64,000 bases of DNA from SZUA-430 sp040381215. GTDB lineage: Bacteria > Pseudomonadota > Alphaproteobacteria > Micropepsales > Micropepsaceae. This document shows, one piece after another, positions 26,562 to 33,335 of this stretch; position 1 is the first letter of the stretch, and each line of letters opens with the position of its first letter. The stretch is from positions 1-64,000 of the forward strand of contig JBEIHO010000002.1 in NCBI GenBank assembly GCA_040381215.1, read 5' to 3'. The translations under genes and the position numbers were made by a program. Below the pieces are notes generated by a model. That model was not told the DNA's origin. It ran no database searches and saw only the letters and a program-made list of their open reading frames with translations.

Positions 26562-29321
26562 TCAGCTGCCCGCCGCCTCGCCCTCGCCTTCAACCTCTTC
26601 CGCGGTTTCACCGATGCGCTCAACCGAGACGACGCGCTCTCCTTCCGTCAAGCGGAAGACGATAACACCCTGGGTGGCGCGCCCCGCCTGGCGGATCTGG
26701 CTAACCGGAATGCGGATGGTCTGGCCTGCGTCGGTGATCAGCATCAACTGGTCCGTGGTTTCGACGGGGAAGGAGGCCGCAATGCGCGCGTTCTTCTTCG
26801 ACATTCCCATGGCCACGATGCCCGAGCCGCCGCGACCGGTGACGCGGTATTCGTAGGCGCTGGAGCGCTTGCCGAAACCGCTTTCGGAGACCGTCAGGAC
26901 GAATTGCTCCTGCGCGCCCAATTCGGCGTAGCGCTCGGTGGACAGGGCCACGTCGGCAACGCCTTCGTCAGCCTCGTCGGTGACATCGGGCGCCTCGGAC
27001 CCTTCCTCGCCGGCGGCGCGGCGGGCGATTGCTGCCATCTTCAGGTAGGCGCGCGCTTCTTCCACCGACGTCTCGACATGGCGCAGGATCGTCATCGAGA
27101 CGACCTCATCGCCGTCGGCCAGCTTGATGCCGCGCACGCCCGTTGAATCGCGACCCTTGAAGACGCGGACGTCATCGCACGAGAAGCGAATGCACTTGCC
27201 TGCACGCGTGGTCAGCAGCACATCGTCCGTCTTGTTGGAGAGTGACACACCAACGATGCCGTCACCTTCCGCGATCTTCATGGCAATCTTGCCCGTGGCG
27301 CGGATGTTGGTGAAGTCCGAGAGAAGGTTGCGACGCACGTCGCCCGACCTCGTCGCGAACATCACCTCGAAGCGATCCCATTCCTCCTCTGCCTCTGGCA
27401 GCGAGAGGACCTTGGTCACGGTCTCGCCTTCTTTCAGCGGCAGGAGATTGACGAGCGCCTTGCCCTTGCCCTGCGGGTTTGCCGGTGGCAAACGCCATGT
27501 CTTGAGAACATAGGCCATGCCGTTCGACGAGAAGAACAGCAGCGGCTGGTGGGTGTTGGCGACAAACAGGCTGGTGACGAAATCCTCGTCCTTCGTCGAC
27601 ATGGCCGAGCGGCCCTTGCCGCCCCGTCCCTGCACCCGATAGGAATTCAGCGGAACGCGCTTGATATAGCCCTGGTGCGTCACGGTGACGACCATGTCCT
27701 CGCGCTGGATGAGGTCTTCATCCTCGACTTCATCGCCGCCTTCGAGGATCTCGGTGCGGCGCGGGGTCGCGAATTCAGCCTTGATGGCGGCGAGTTCGTC
27801 GCGCACCACGGTCATGAGCTTTTCGCGCGAGCGCAGGATCTCGAGATATTCCTCGATGGAATTGCCCAGTCCCTGCAGGTCGTTGCCGATCTCGTCGCGA
27901 CCGAGCGCCGTCAGGCGTTGCAGTCGCAGTTCGAGGATGGCGCGGGCCTGCTCGTCCGAGAGCTTGAGCGTGCCGTCGGCCTGCATCGCGTGGCGCGGAT
28001 CGTCGACGAGGGCCACAAGCGGGGCCACGTCGAGGGCGGGCCAGTTGCGCTCGGTCAGGCGTGCGCGCGCGGTGGCCGCATCCGGGCTTGAGCGGATGAT
28101 GCGAATGAACTCGTCGATATTGGCGACGGCAATGGCAAGGCCGACCAGGATATGGGCCTTGTCGCGCGCGTCGTTGAGCAGCTTGCGCGTGCGTCGCGTG
28201 ACCACTTCCTCGCGGAAGTTCACGAAGGCGCGCAGCATGTCCTTGAGGTTCATCAACTGCGGCCGGCCCGCATCGAGGGCCAGCATGTTGACGCCGAAGG
28301 ACGTCTGCATCGCGGTGTAGCGGAAGAGCTGGTTCAGCACGACGTCGGCCATGGCATCGCGCTTCAGCTCGATGACCACGCGCATGCCCTGCCGGTCGGA
28401 TTCGTCGCGGGCGTCGGAAATGCCTTCAATCCGCTTTTCGCTGACAAGCTCGGAGATGCGCTCGAGCAGGTGGGCCTTGTTCACCTGGTATGGCAACTCG
28501 GTGATGATGATGGCCTCGCGGTCCTTGCGGATGTTCTCGACGCTGGTGCGGGCGCGCACCACGACGCCGCCACGACCCCGGACGAGCGCCAGGCGGGCAG
28601 CGTTGCGCCCCATGATCTGGCCATAGGTCGGGAAGTCGGGACCGGGGACGATGTCGACCAGTTGCTCGATGCCGATGTCGGGATCGGCGATATAGGCCAG
28701 ACAGCCGTCGATTACCTCGCCCAGATTATGCGGCGGGATGTTGGTTGCCATGCCGACGGCGATACCGGCCGAGCCGTTGACGAGAAGGTTGGGTATGCGC
28801 GCGGGCAGGACAACCGGTTCCTCGTCCTGGCTGTCGTAGTTGGGCTGGAAATCGACGGTATCCAGGTCGATGTCCTCGAGCAGCGCCTCGGCGGCGCGCG
28901 TCATGCGGACTTCGGTATATCGCATGGCCGCCGGCGGATCGCCGTCGACCGAGCCGAAATTGCCCTGCCCGTCGACGAGGGGCACGCGCATCGAGAATAC
29001 CTGCGCCATGCGCACCAGCGCGTCGTAGACCGATTGGTCGCCGTGCGGATGGTACTTACCAATCACGTCGCCGACCACGCGGGCCGATTTGCGGTAGGGC
29101 TTGTTGTGGGTATAGCCCGCCTCGTGCATCGAATAGAGAATGCGGCGGTGGACGGGCTTGAGGCCGTCACGGGCATCAGGAAGGGCGCGGCTCACGATCA
29201 CGCTCATCGCGTAATCGAGGTACGAGCGCTTCATCTCGTCTTCGATGGTGATGGGGATGATTTCGCCACCGGGACGGCCGGGCGAACCGGCGGACGGGCT
29301 ATCGTTTTTTTTGTCGGACAA
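26562..29321 (-). CDS. gyrA: DNA gyrase subunit A
   Basis: Breakage-reunion subunit of gyrase, 919 residues. The N-terminal domain carries the quinolone-resistance region YHPHGDQSVYDALVRMAQ; Gln96 occupies the place of E. coli Ser83, while Asp100 matches Asp87. The catalytic tyrosine is in AAMRYTEVRMT. The C-terminal domain has the GyrA box as QGRGGKG near residue 565, followed by propeller repeats. An acidic insert (EGSEAPDVTDEADEG, near 780) lengthens the C-terminal domain. The start is TTG 29321; no ATG is available before the conserved ITIEDEMKRSYLDYAM and no strong ribosome site is seen. Confidence 0.97.
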   Translation of the reverse strand: MSDKKNDSPSAGSPGRPGGEIIPITIEDEMKRSYLDYAMSVIVSRALPDARDGLKPVHRRILYSMHEAGYTHNKPYRKSARVVGDVIGKYHPHGDQSVYDALVRMAQVFSMRVPLVDGQGNFGSVDGDPPAAMRYTEVRMTRAAEALLEDIDLDTVDFQPNYDSQDEEPVVLPARIPNLLVNGSAGIAVGMATNIPPHNLGEVIDGCLAYIADPDIGIEQLVDIVPGPDFPTYGQIMGRNAARLALVRGRGGVVVRARTSVENIRKDREAIIITELPYQVNKAHLLERISELVSEKRIEGISDARDESDRQGMRVVIELKRDAMADVVLNQLFRYTAMQTSFGVNMLALDAGRPQLMNLKDMLRAFVNFREEVVTRRTRKLLNDARDKAHILVGLAIAVANIDEFIRIIRSSPDAATARARLTERNWPALDVAPLVALVDDPRHAMQADGTLKLSDEQARAILELRLQRLTALGRDEIGNDLQGLGNSIEEYLEILRSREKLMTVVRDELAAIKAEFATPRRTEILEGGDEVEDEDLIQREDMVVTVTHQGYIKRVPLNSYRVQGRGGKGRSAMSTKDEDFVTSLFVANTHQPLLFFSSNGMAYVLKTWRLPPANPQGKGKALVNLLPLKEGETVTKVLSLPEAEEEWDRFEVMFATRSGDVRRNLLSDFTNIRATGKIAMKIAEGDGIVGVSLSNKTDDVLLTTRAGKCIRFSCDDVRVFKGRDSTGVRGIKLADGDEVVSMTILRHVETSVEEARAYLKMAAIARRAAGEEGSEAPDVTDEADEGVADVALSTERYAELGAQEQFVLTVSESGFGKRSSAYEYRVTGRGGSGIVAMGMSKKNARIAASFPVETTDQLMLITDAGQTIRIPVSQIRQAGRATQGVIVFRLTEGERVVSVERIGETAEEVEGEGEAAGS

Positions 29322-29494
29322 GGGGGTCTGTGGCCAGTTTGTCGATGAAGCGCGGACCTTACCCTTTCCCGGATGCCAAGCCTAGGAAAAACAAGCGAAA
29401 TCCTGCTGTTTCGATGTGCAGAAACCAGCCAAAAACCGCCCGTGCTGTGGATGCTTCGCCACAGTGGTCGGGAAGCTTCGGAAACCTGTCGCTT

Positions 29495-29932
29495 TCAGGC
29501 CTCCTGCGATGACGTCACGGCCCGTGGATTTCCGGTCGACAGAAACAGGAAAAGGCCCGCCGCCAGCATGAGGGGCGAGGTGAGGGCTCCGGTAACGGCG
29601 TCGCCGCGTCCCACGGTCATCAGCAAGTGGAAGGCTGCATTCCCGCTGAGAAAGGCGGCAAAGGCATAGGAGGCCGGTACCATGATCGGGCTTGCCGCCC
29701 AGACCAACGGCGTCAGCAGGAACAGGACGATCAAGGTGCCGCTCATGTTGACCAGCCAGAGCTCGAAGTTGAAAGGCGTGATGTTGAGCGACGGCAGCAA
29801 TTCGGTCAGAAGCCGCTCGAGGTCGCTGTAGAAGCCAAATGTGCCATGCGCCCCCTCGTCGACGATGTGCAGCGCAAAAACCAGGCAGGCCAGAAACCAG
29901 GCGACAGTCCAGCGGGACACGGAACGGATCAT
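29495..29932 (-). CDS. Four-span membrane protein, HXXEE-like
   Basis: A 145-residue integral membrane protein starting at ATG 29932, with GGAGG (29941-29945) 8 bases upstream. About four hydrophobic segments are visible: WTVAWFLACLVFALH, LWLVNMSGTLIVLFLL, a central ASYAFAAFLSG region and LMLAAGLFLFLS. The first helix ends in HIVDEGAHG, close to the HXXEE pattern of a poorly studied membrane family. It follows the ATP-grasp gene with an 82-base gap containing an FNR/FixK-like palindrome (30005-30018). Function unknown; the family match is tentative. Confidence 0.65.
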   Translation of the reverse strand: MIRSVSRWTVAWFLACLVFALHIVDEGAHGTFGFYSDLERLLTELLPSLNITPFNFELWLVNMSGTLIVLFLLTPLVWAASPIMVPASYAFAAFLSGNAAFHLLMTVGRGDAVTGALTSPLMLAAGLFLFLSTGNPRAVTSSQEA

Positions 29933-30004
29933 GTCATTGCCCTCCCCTTGCAGGCGCCAGACGCGCCTTCGGATGTCGTTGTAGCGCACCCACTGTCGGC
30001 AGCC

Positions 30005-30018
30005 TTGACCTGGGTCAA
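30005..30018. promoter_or_regulatory. FNR/FixK-like palindrome
   Basis: TTGAC-CTGG-GTCAA, a perfect inverted repeat with the 5-4-5 layout of CRP/FNR-family boxes (consensus TTGAT-N4-ATCAA). It overlaps the stop of the ATP-grasp gene and is centred about 79 bp upstream of the membrane-protein start, a plausible activator position. The half-site TTGAC rather than TTGAT makes the regulator uncertain. Confidence 0.45.
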
Positions 30019-31187
30019 GCCAGCGCCGCCCCGTCCGGGCACAGCACGGGCGCGAAACCGCCTCCGGGCGTTCGGAAATTCGTGGTCTGGCCACGATAGA
30101 GGCGCGCCAGTCGCATGAAGGCGCGACCTTCGTAGGCATAGGCGCGAATGTCGCAGCGCATCTCGCCAAATCCGGGCACCTCGATGCGCGAGGGCGGCAC
30201 CAGTGCCTGGGCCACGTAATCCCTGCTTTCGATGATGGCCTCCCAGGTCCGCCGCGTCAGCTTGGCGCCCGCATAGACGCCGCGCGACCCAAAGCCGCTC
30301 AGCGGCTTGAAATAGAGATGATCCCGCCGCGCCCAGAGGCTTGCCGTGTTTTCCGGCGACAGGACGACGGTTTCCGGAACGGCGGCGGCGAGCGCTGCGC
30401 GTGCGTCGGCGCGCAGCCCGGCCGCTTCGAGGAACCCGGGGTCACTCATCAGCGTGAGGTTGCGCTTGCAGGCGAGCAGCGCATGCGCGCGCGGGCCGGG
30501 GGTGATCCATGCGGCGCCCGCCTCGAGCGCGGCGCGCAAGGGGGCGTCTTCAGGCCGGTCGAGGGCGAAACTGGTCAGGCGATTGTAGACGAGATCGATG
30601 CGCTGGTTTCCGTGGACCAGCGCGCCATCGCGGAACGACAATTCACGCGGATCGGCGACGAGGGCGTCAATGCCGTGCGCCTTCAGTTCGCGGGCCGCCA
30701 GGTGGAACTCGAGGCCAAGGAACTGGGTTTCCGGCGTATCATCGATGATGGCCACGCGTTGCAACTCTCCCCTGCCCGCCTGCGACCATTCATGGCGCAC
30801 CTGGCGCACGAACAGGTCCGACCAGTACGACAGGGGATGGGCGCCGGGTTTGCCGGCCCTGAACCGTGCATCATCCATCAGGGCGCCATGAAATGCGCCG
30901 CCTGCGTTGGTGTTGATCTCGATGAGCCTGGGGCCCTGCGGCGTGAGATGGAAGTCGTAGCCGGAGAACAGTCCGAAATCGGGCTGCATCGGGGCGTGGG
31001 CAAGCCGTGGGGCAAGACGCAGGACGTTGTCCCGATAATACGGTGACATGACCAGCGCGTGTACGGCGGCCACGACCTGGTCCATGGCGTCACGGTCGGC
31101 GCGGGACAGGCTGACCTCGGCCGCCGCAACACGCCCCTTCAGGCCGGGGTCATCGCTCGTCGTGTCGCCGATCGCGAGGGCGCTCAT
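30015..31187 (-). CDS. ATP-grasp domain protein, substrate unknown
   Basis: A 390-residue protein starting at ATG 31187, which overlaps the ArsR stop (ATGA). The frame stays open upstream only as an antisense shadow of the ArsR gene. The N-terminal part includes DFGLFSGYDFHLTPQGPRLI then EINTNAGGAF, which looks like an acidic metal-binding strand. The C-terminal part has a glycine-rich loop (LYFKPLSGFGSRGVYAGAKL) and RCDIRAYAYEGRAFMRLARL, in the style of ATP-grasp ligases. Such enzymes join a carboxylate to an amine or thiol using ATP. Coupling to an ArsR-type sensor suggests a metal(loid)- or thiol-related product; this is inference. Confidence 0.7.
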   Translation of the reverse strand: MSALAIGDTTSDDPGLKGRVAAAEVSLSRADRDAMDQVVAAVHALVMSPYYRDNVLRLAPRLAHAPMQPDFGLFSGYDFHLTPQGPRLIEINTNAGGAFHGALMDDARFRAGKPGAHPLSYWSDLFVRQVRHEWSQAGRGELQRVAIIDDTPETQFLGLEFHLAARELKAHGIDALVADPRELSFRDGALVHGNQRIDLVYNRLTSFALDRPEDAPLRAALEAGAAWITPGPRAHALLACKRNLTLMSDPGFLEAAGLRADARAALAAAVPETVVLSPENTASLWARRDHLYFKPLSGFGSRGVYAGAKLTRRTWEAIIESRDYVAQALVPPSRIEVPGFGEMRCDIRAYAYEGRAFMRLARLYRGQTTNFRTPGGGFAPVLCPDGAALA

Positions 31188-31471
31188 GCGGCCCGACCTT
31201 CGAGCCAGAGGGCGGTCGCGGCGAAAGTCTCGGGACGAAGCGTGTAATGCATCCAGCGGCCACGCTTTGTTGCGGCCACGAGTTCGGCTGCGACCAGGAT
31301 CTTCATGTGATGGCTGGTCGTTGCCTGCGAGAGGCCCAACACGCGCTCGATGTCGCAAGCGCAGACCTTGCCCTCGACGGTACAGCAATCGGGCCCGGGC
31401 GTTCGCAGGAAGTCGAGAATGCGCAGGCGGGCCGGGTCGCTCAGGGCCTTGAAAATGAGCTCTGTTTTCAT
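31184..31471 (-). CDS. ArsR/SmtB-family metalloregulator
   Basis: A 95-residue winged-helix repressor. The recognition region is LGLSQATTSHHMKILVAAEL. A CxC pair (Cys37-Ala-Cys39, KVCACDIERVL) sits where E. coli ArsR has its arsenite-binding ELCVCDL on helix alpha-3, and Cys29-Cys30 lie just before it, giving four nearby thiols. This suggests release of DNA on binding thiophilic ions such as As(III) or Sb(III), though Cd/Pb-type ligands are possible. A perfect inverted repeat lies 12 bases before the start, implying autoregulation. It is coupled to the ATP-grasp gene by a 4-base overlap. Confidence 0.9.
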   Translation of the reverse strand: MKTELIFKALSDPARLRILDFLRTPGPDCCTVEGKVCACDIERVLGLSQATTSHHMKILVAAELVAATKRGRWMHYTLRPETFAATALWLEGRAA

Positions 31472-31482
31472 GGCCGCTTATG

Positions 31483-31500
31483 TATCGATAGATTTCGATA
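31483..31500. promoter_or_regulatory. ArsR operator candidate
   Basis: TATCGA-TAGATT-TCGATA, a perfect 6-6-6 inverted repeat in an AT-rich stretch, 12 bases upstream of the arsR-like ATG. Position and symmetry fit an ArsR/SmtB operator that would silence the regulator and the ATP-grasp gene. Confidence 0.7.
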
Positions 31501-31516
31501 TGTCAATATGCCGGGC

Positions 31517-32644
31517 TCAGGCCAAGGCGCGGTTCCAGTCGCGTCCTTTTGGCTGCGCTGGCGGCGCCATCGCGATGGGCAGGCGCGGGACTTGCCAGGT
31601 TTCAGGGTCGGAGGGCGAGGCCAGGGTGCTGCCTGCTGCGTCGTTGCCGAGTAGCGCCCGCACCTGGTTCTGTTCGGCGAGTGACAGGGCTTGGAAGGAA
31701 CGCCGCAGCTCGTTCAGGCACCAGGCGCGGTAGGGGCTTGCCGGGACCTCGATCTCGGCGTCGTTGCAGAGGAATTTGGCGGTGCTCGCCCCTTTTACCA
31801 AGGCATCGGCGTGCGCCTTGAGCTCGGGAAGGTGCACGCTTGCCGCGAGGCGCAGCAGGGCTGACAGTGCCCCGGGGATCACCTCCACCGGGGGGCGGCC
31901 TGCCTGATCGTCCGGCGTGATGGCCCAAAGCCGCGCCGCCCAGAGAAGCGTGCGCGGCGCGCGCTGGCGCATGATGCCGGACGGCGTCGGATCGGAAAAA
32001 AAATGCCGGAACATGGGGCCGAAGAGACCGATATCGGCGATGGTGGGGCGCTCGCCCATCACGAAGGGGTGGCGCGCGAGGGCCTCTTCCATGGCCTCGA
32101 GCGTGGAGAGGTAGACCTTCTCGATGGCGCTGCGGTTTTGCGCGGTCACCCCGTCGCGGCGCAGATAGACGTGCTGCTGTCGCAGCAGGATGATCTGGCG
32201 GCGCAGGAAGAAAGGCAGTGGCACGTCCCGCAGCATGCCGCGGGCCAGCCGCGCGCTCATCAGGCGGGCGTCGTCCGGGAAGGACCAGCGATAATGAAGG
32301 GCCGGTCGCCAGAGCGCCTCGTCGCCGAAGTCCTCGAGCAGAAGCGCGACGAAACCCGCGACGGGTTCTGCCGGCAGGAGCGAAGGCCCGGGGTGTGTCG
32401 CCTCAAGATGACGGATCGTCAGCGTTGTGTCGGTGAGCCACGTGCCGTCCGGCAGTTCGACCTGGGGCATCTGCAGGATGCCGGTTGCCCGACCGCAGGC
32501 GCGGAAGCTTGCCGTTGTCATCTCGCGCAATTCGTAGGGGATCCCCTTGGCGCGCAGGTAGGCCTCGAGCTTGCCTGTGAAATACGACAGGTCGAGACCG
32601 TGGACGATCAGTCTGGGCTGCTGGGAGGGCGCGTGCTTGTCCAT
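31517..32644 (-). CDS. Glutathione S-transferase-family protein, long form
   Basis: A 375-residue protein. The thioredoxin-like N-terminal domain (about 10-95) includes LIVHGLDLSYFTGKLEAYL, GILQMPQVELPDGTWLTD with the cis-proline MPQ, then DTTLTIRHLEA. A helical GST C-terminal domain follows, with HPFVMGERPTIADIGLFGPM near residue 200. About 120 extra residues follow, longer than usual for a GST and without a recognised motif. It lies 53 bases downstream of ssb on the same strand and just upstream of the arsR operator. A thiol-conjugation role is possible. Confidence 0.8.
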   Translation of the reverse strand: MDKHAPSQQPRLIVHGLDLSYFTGKLEAYLRAKGIPYELREMTTASFRACGRATGILQMPQVELPDGTWLTDTTLTIRHLEATHPGPSLLPAEPVAGFVALLLEDFGDEALWRPALHYRWSFPDDARLMSARLARGMLRDVPLPFFLRRQIILLRQQHVYLRRDGVTAQNRSAIEKVYLSTLEAMEEALARHPFVMGERPTIADIGLFGPMFRHFFSDPTPSGIMRQRAPRTLLWAARLWAITPDDQAGRPPVEVIPGALSALLRLAASVHLPELKAHADALVKGASTAKFLCNDAEIEVPASPYRAWCLNELRRSFQALSLAEQNQVRALLGNDAAGSTLASPSDPETWQVPRLPIAMAPPAQPKGRDWNRALA

Positions 32645-32697
32645 CAGGAAAGCCTGTCATGGCCCGCGCGGGCGAACCATGACAACTTCACCGGGGA

Positions 32698-33180
32698 TCA
32701 GAACGGGATTTCGTCGTCGGCGGAGGCCGCGAAATCGTTGTCGTTGCCGCGACTACCGCCGCCGCCGCCGCCGATCGCCCTGCGGCCACCGCCACCGCCC
32801 ATGGAAGCGCCCTCGAGCGCCGTGTCGCCGCCCTTGCCATCAAGCATCACGAGTTCGCCGCGGAAACGCTGCAGCACGACTTCGGTCGTGTACTGCTCCT
32901 GGCCGTCCTTGTTCTGCCACTTCCGGGTCTGGAGTTGCCCTTCGAGGTACACCTTCGATCCCTTGTGGAGGTACTTCTCGGCCGTCTTGGCGAGATTTTC
33001 GTTGAAAATGACGACCTTGTGCCACTCCGTGCGCTCCTTGCGCTCGCCCGAGGCCTTGTCGCGCCAGGCTTCGGATGTGGCGACGCGCAGGTTGACCACG
33101 GGTTCGCCCGATGCAAGCTTGCGGACTTCCGGGTCGGCACCCAGATTTCCCACCAGAATTACCTTGTTGACGCCAGCCAT
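32698..33180 (-). CDS. ssb: Single-stranded DNA-binding protein SSB
   Basis: Binds single-stranded DNA in replication and repair. From ATG 33180 it is 160 residues: OB fold (about 4-110, starting VNKVILVGNLGADPEVRKL), a glycine-rich linker with GGGGGRRAIGGGGGG, and the conserved acidic tip DDEIPF that binds partner proteins. The longer frame to 33237 is not used because the family N-terminus is MAGVNKV. It is divergent from uvrA, and a LexA box lies between them. Confidence 0.97.
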   Translation of the reverse strand: MAGVNKVILVGNLGADPEVRKLASGEPVVNLRVATSEAWRDKASGERKERTEWHKVVIFNENLAKTAEKYLHKGSKVYLEGQLQTRKWQNKDGQEQYTTEVVLQRFRGELVMLDGKGGDTALEGASMGGGGGRRAIGGGGGGSRGNDNDFAASADDEIPF

Positions 33181-33274
33181 ACCCTTGTTCCTTCCATTCT
33201 CGCGTGTGCTCGTTCCAGGCTCCGGCGTTTTAACCAATGGACATGGGACGCCGCCACCGTTGCCGTGGTAATAT

Positions 33275-33289
33275 GTTCCTGTTACGTTC
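33275..33289. promoter_or_regulatory. Alphaproteobacterial LexA (SOS) box
   Basis: GTTC-CTGTTAC-GTTC, the exact GTTC-N7-GTTC direct repeat recognised by alphaproteobacterial LexA. It lies 47-61 bp upstream of the uvrA start and 95 bp upstream of ssb, so it may control both in the DNA-damage response. Confidence 0.85.
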
Positions 33290-33335
33290 TGAAAGTCAAG
33301 CGAAGATTCGTCAAATCTGTGGAGTGCAGTGATCC

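Noticed and set aside
31188..31388. N-terminal extension of the ATP-grasp protein
   Set aside because: It overlaps the ArsR gene in another frame; ATG 31187 overlaps the ArsR stop in a normal coupling layout.
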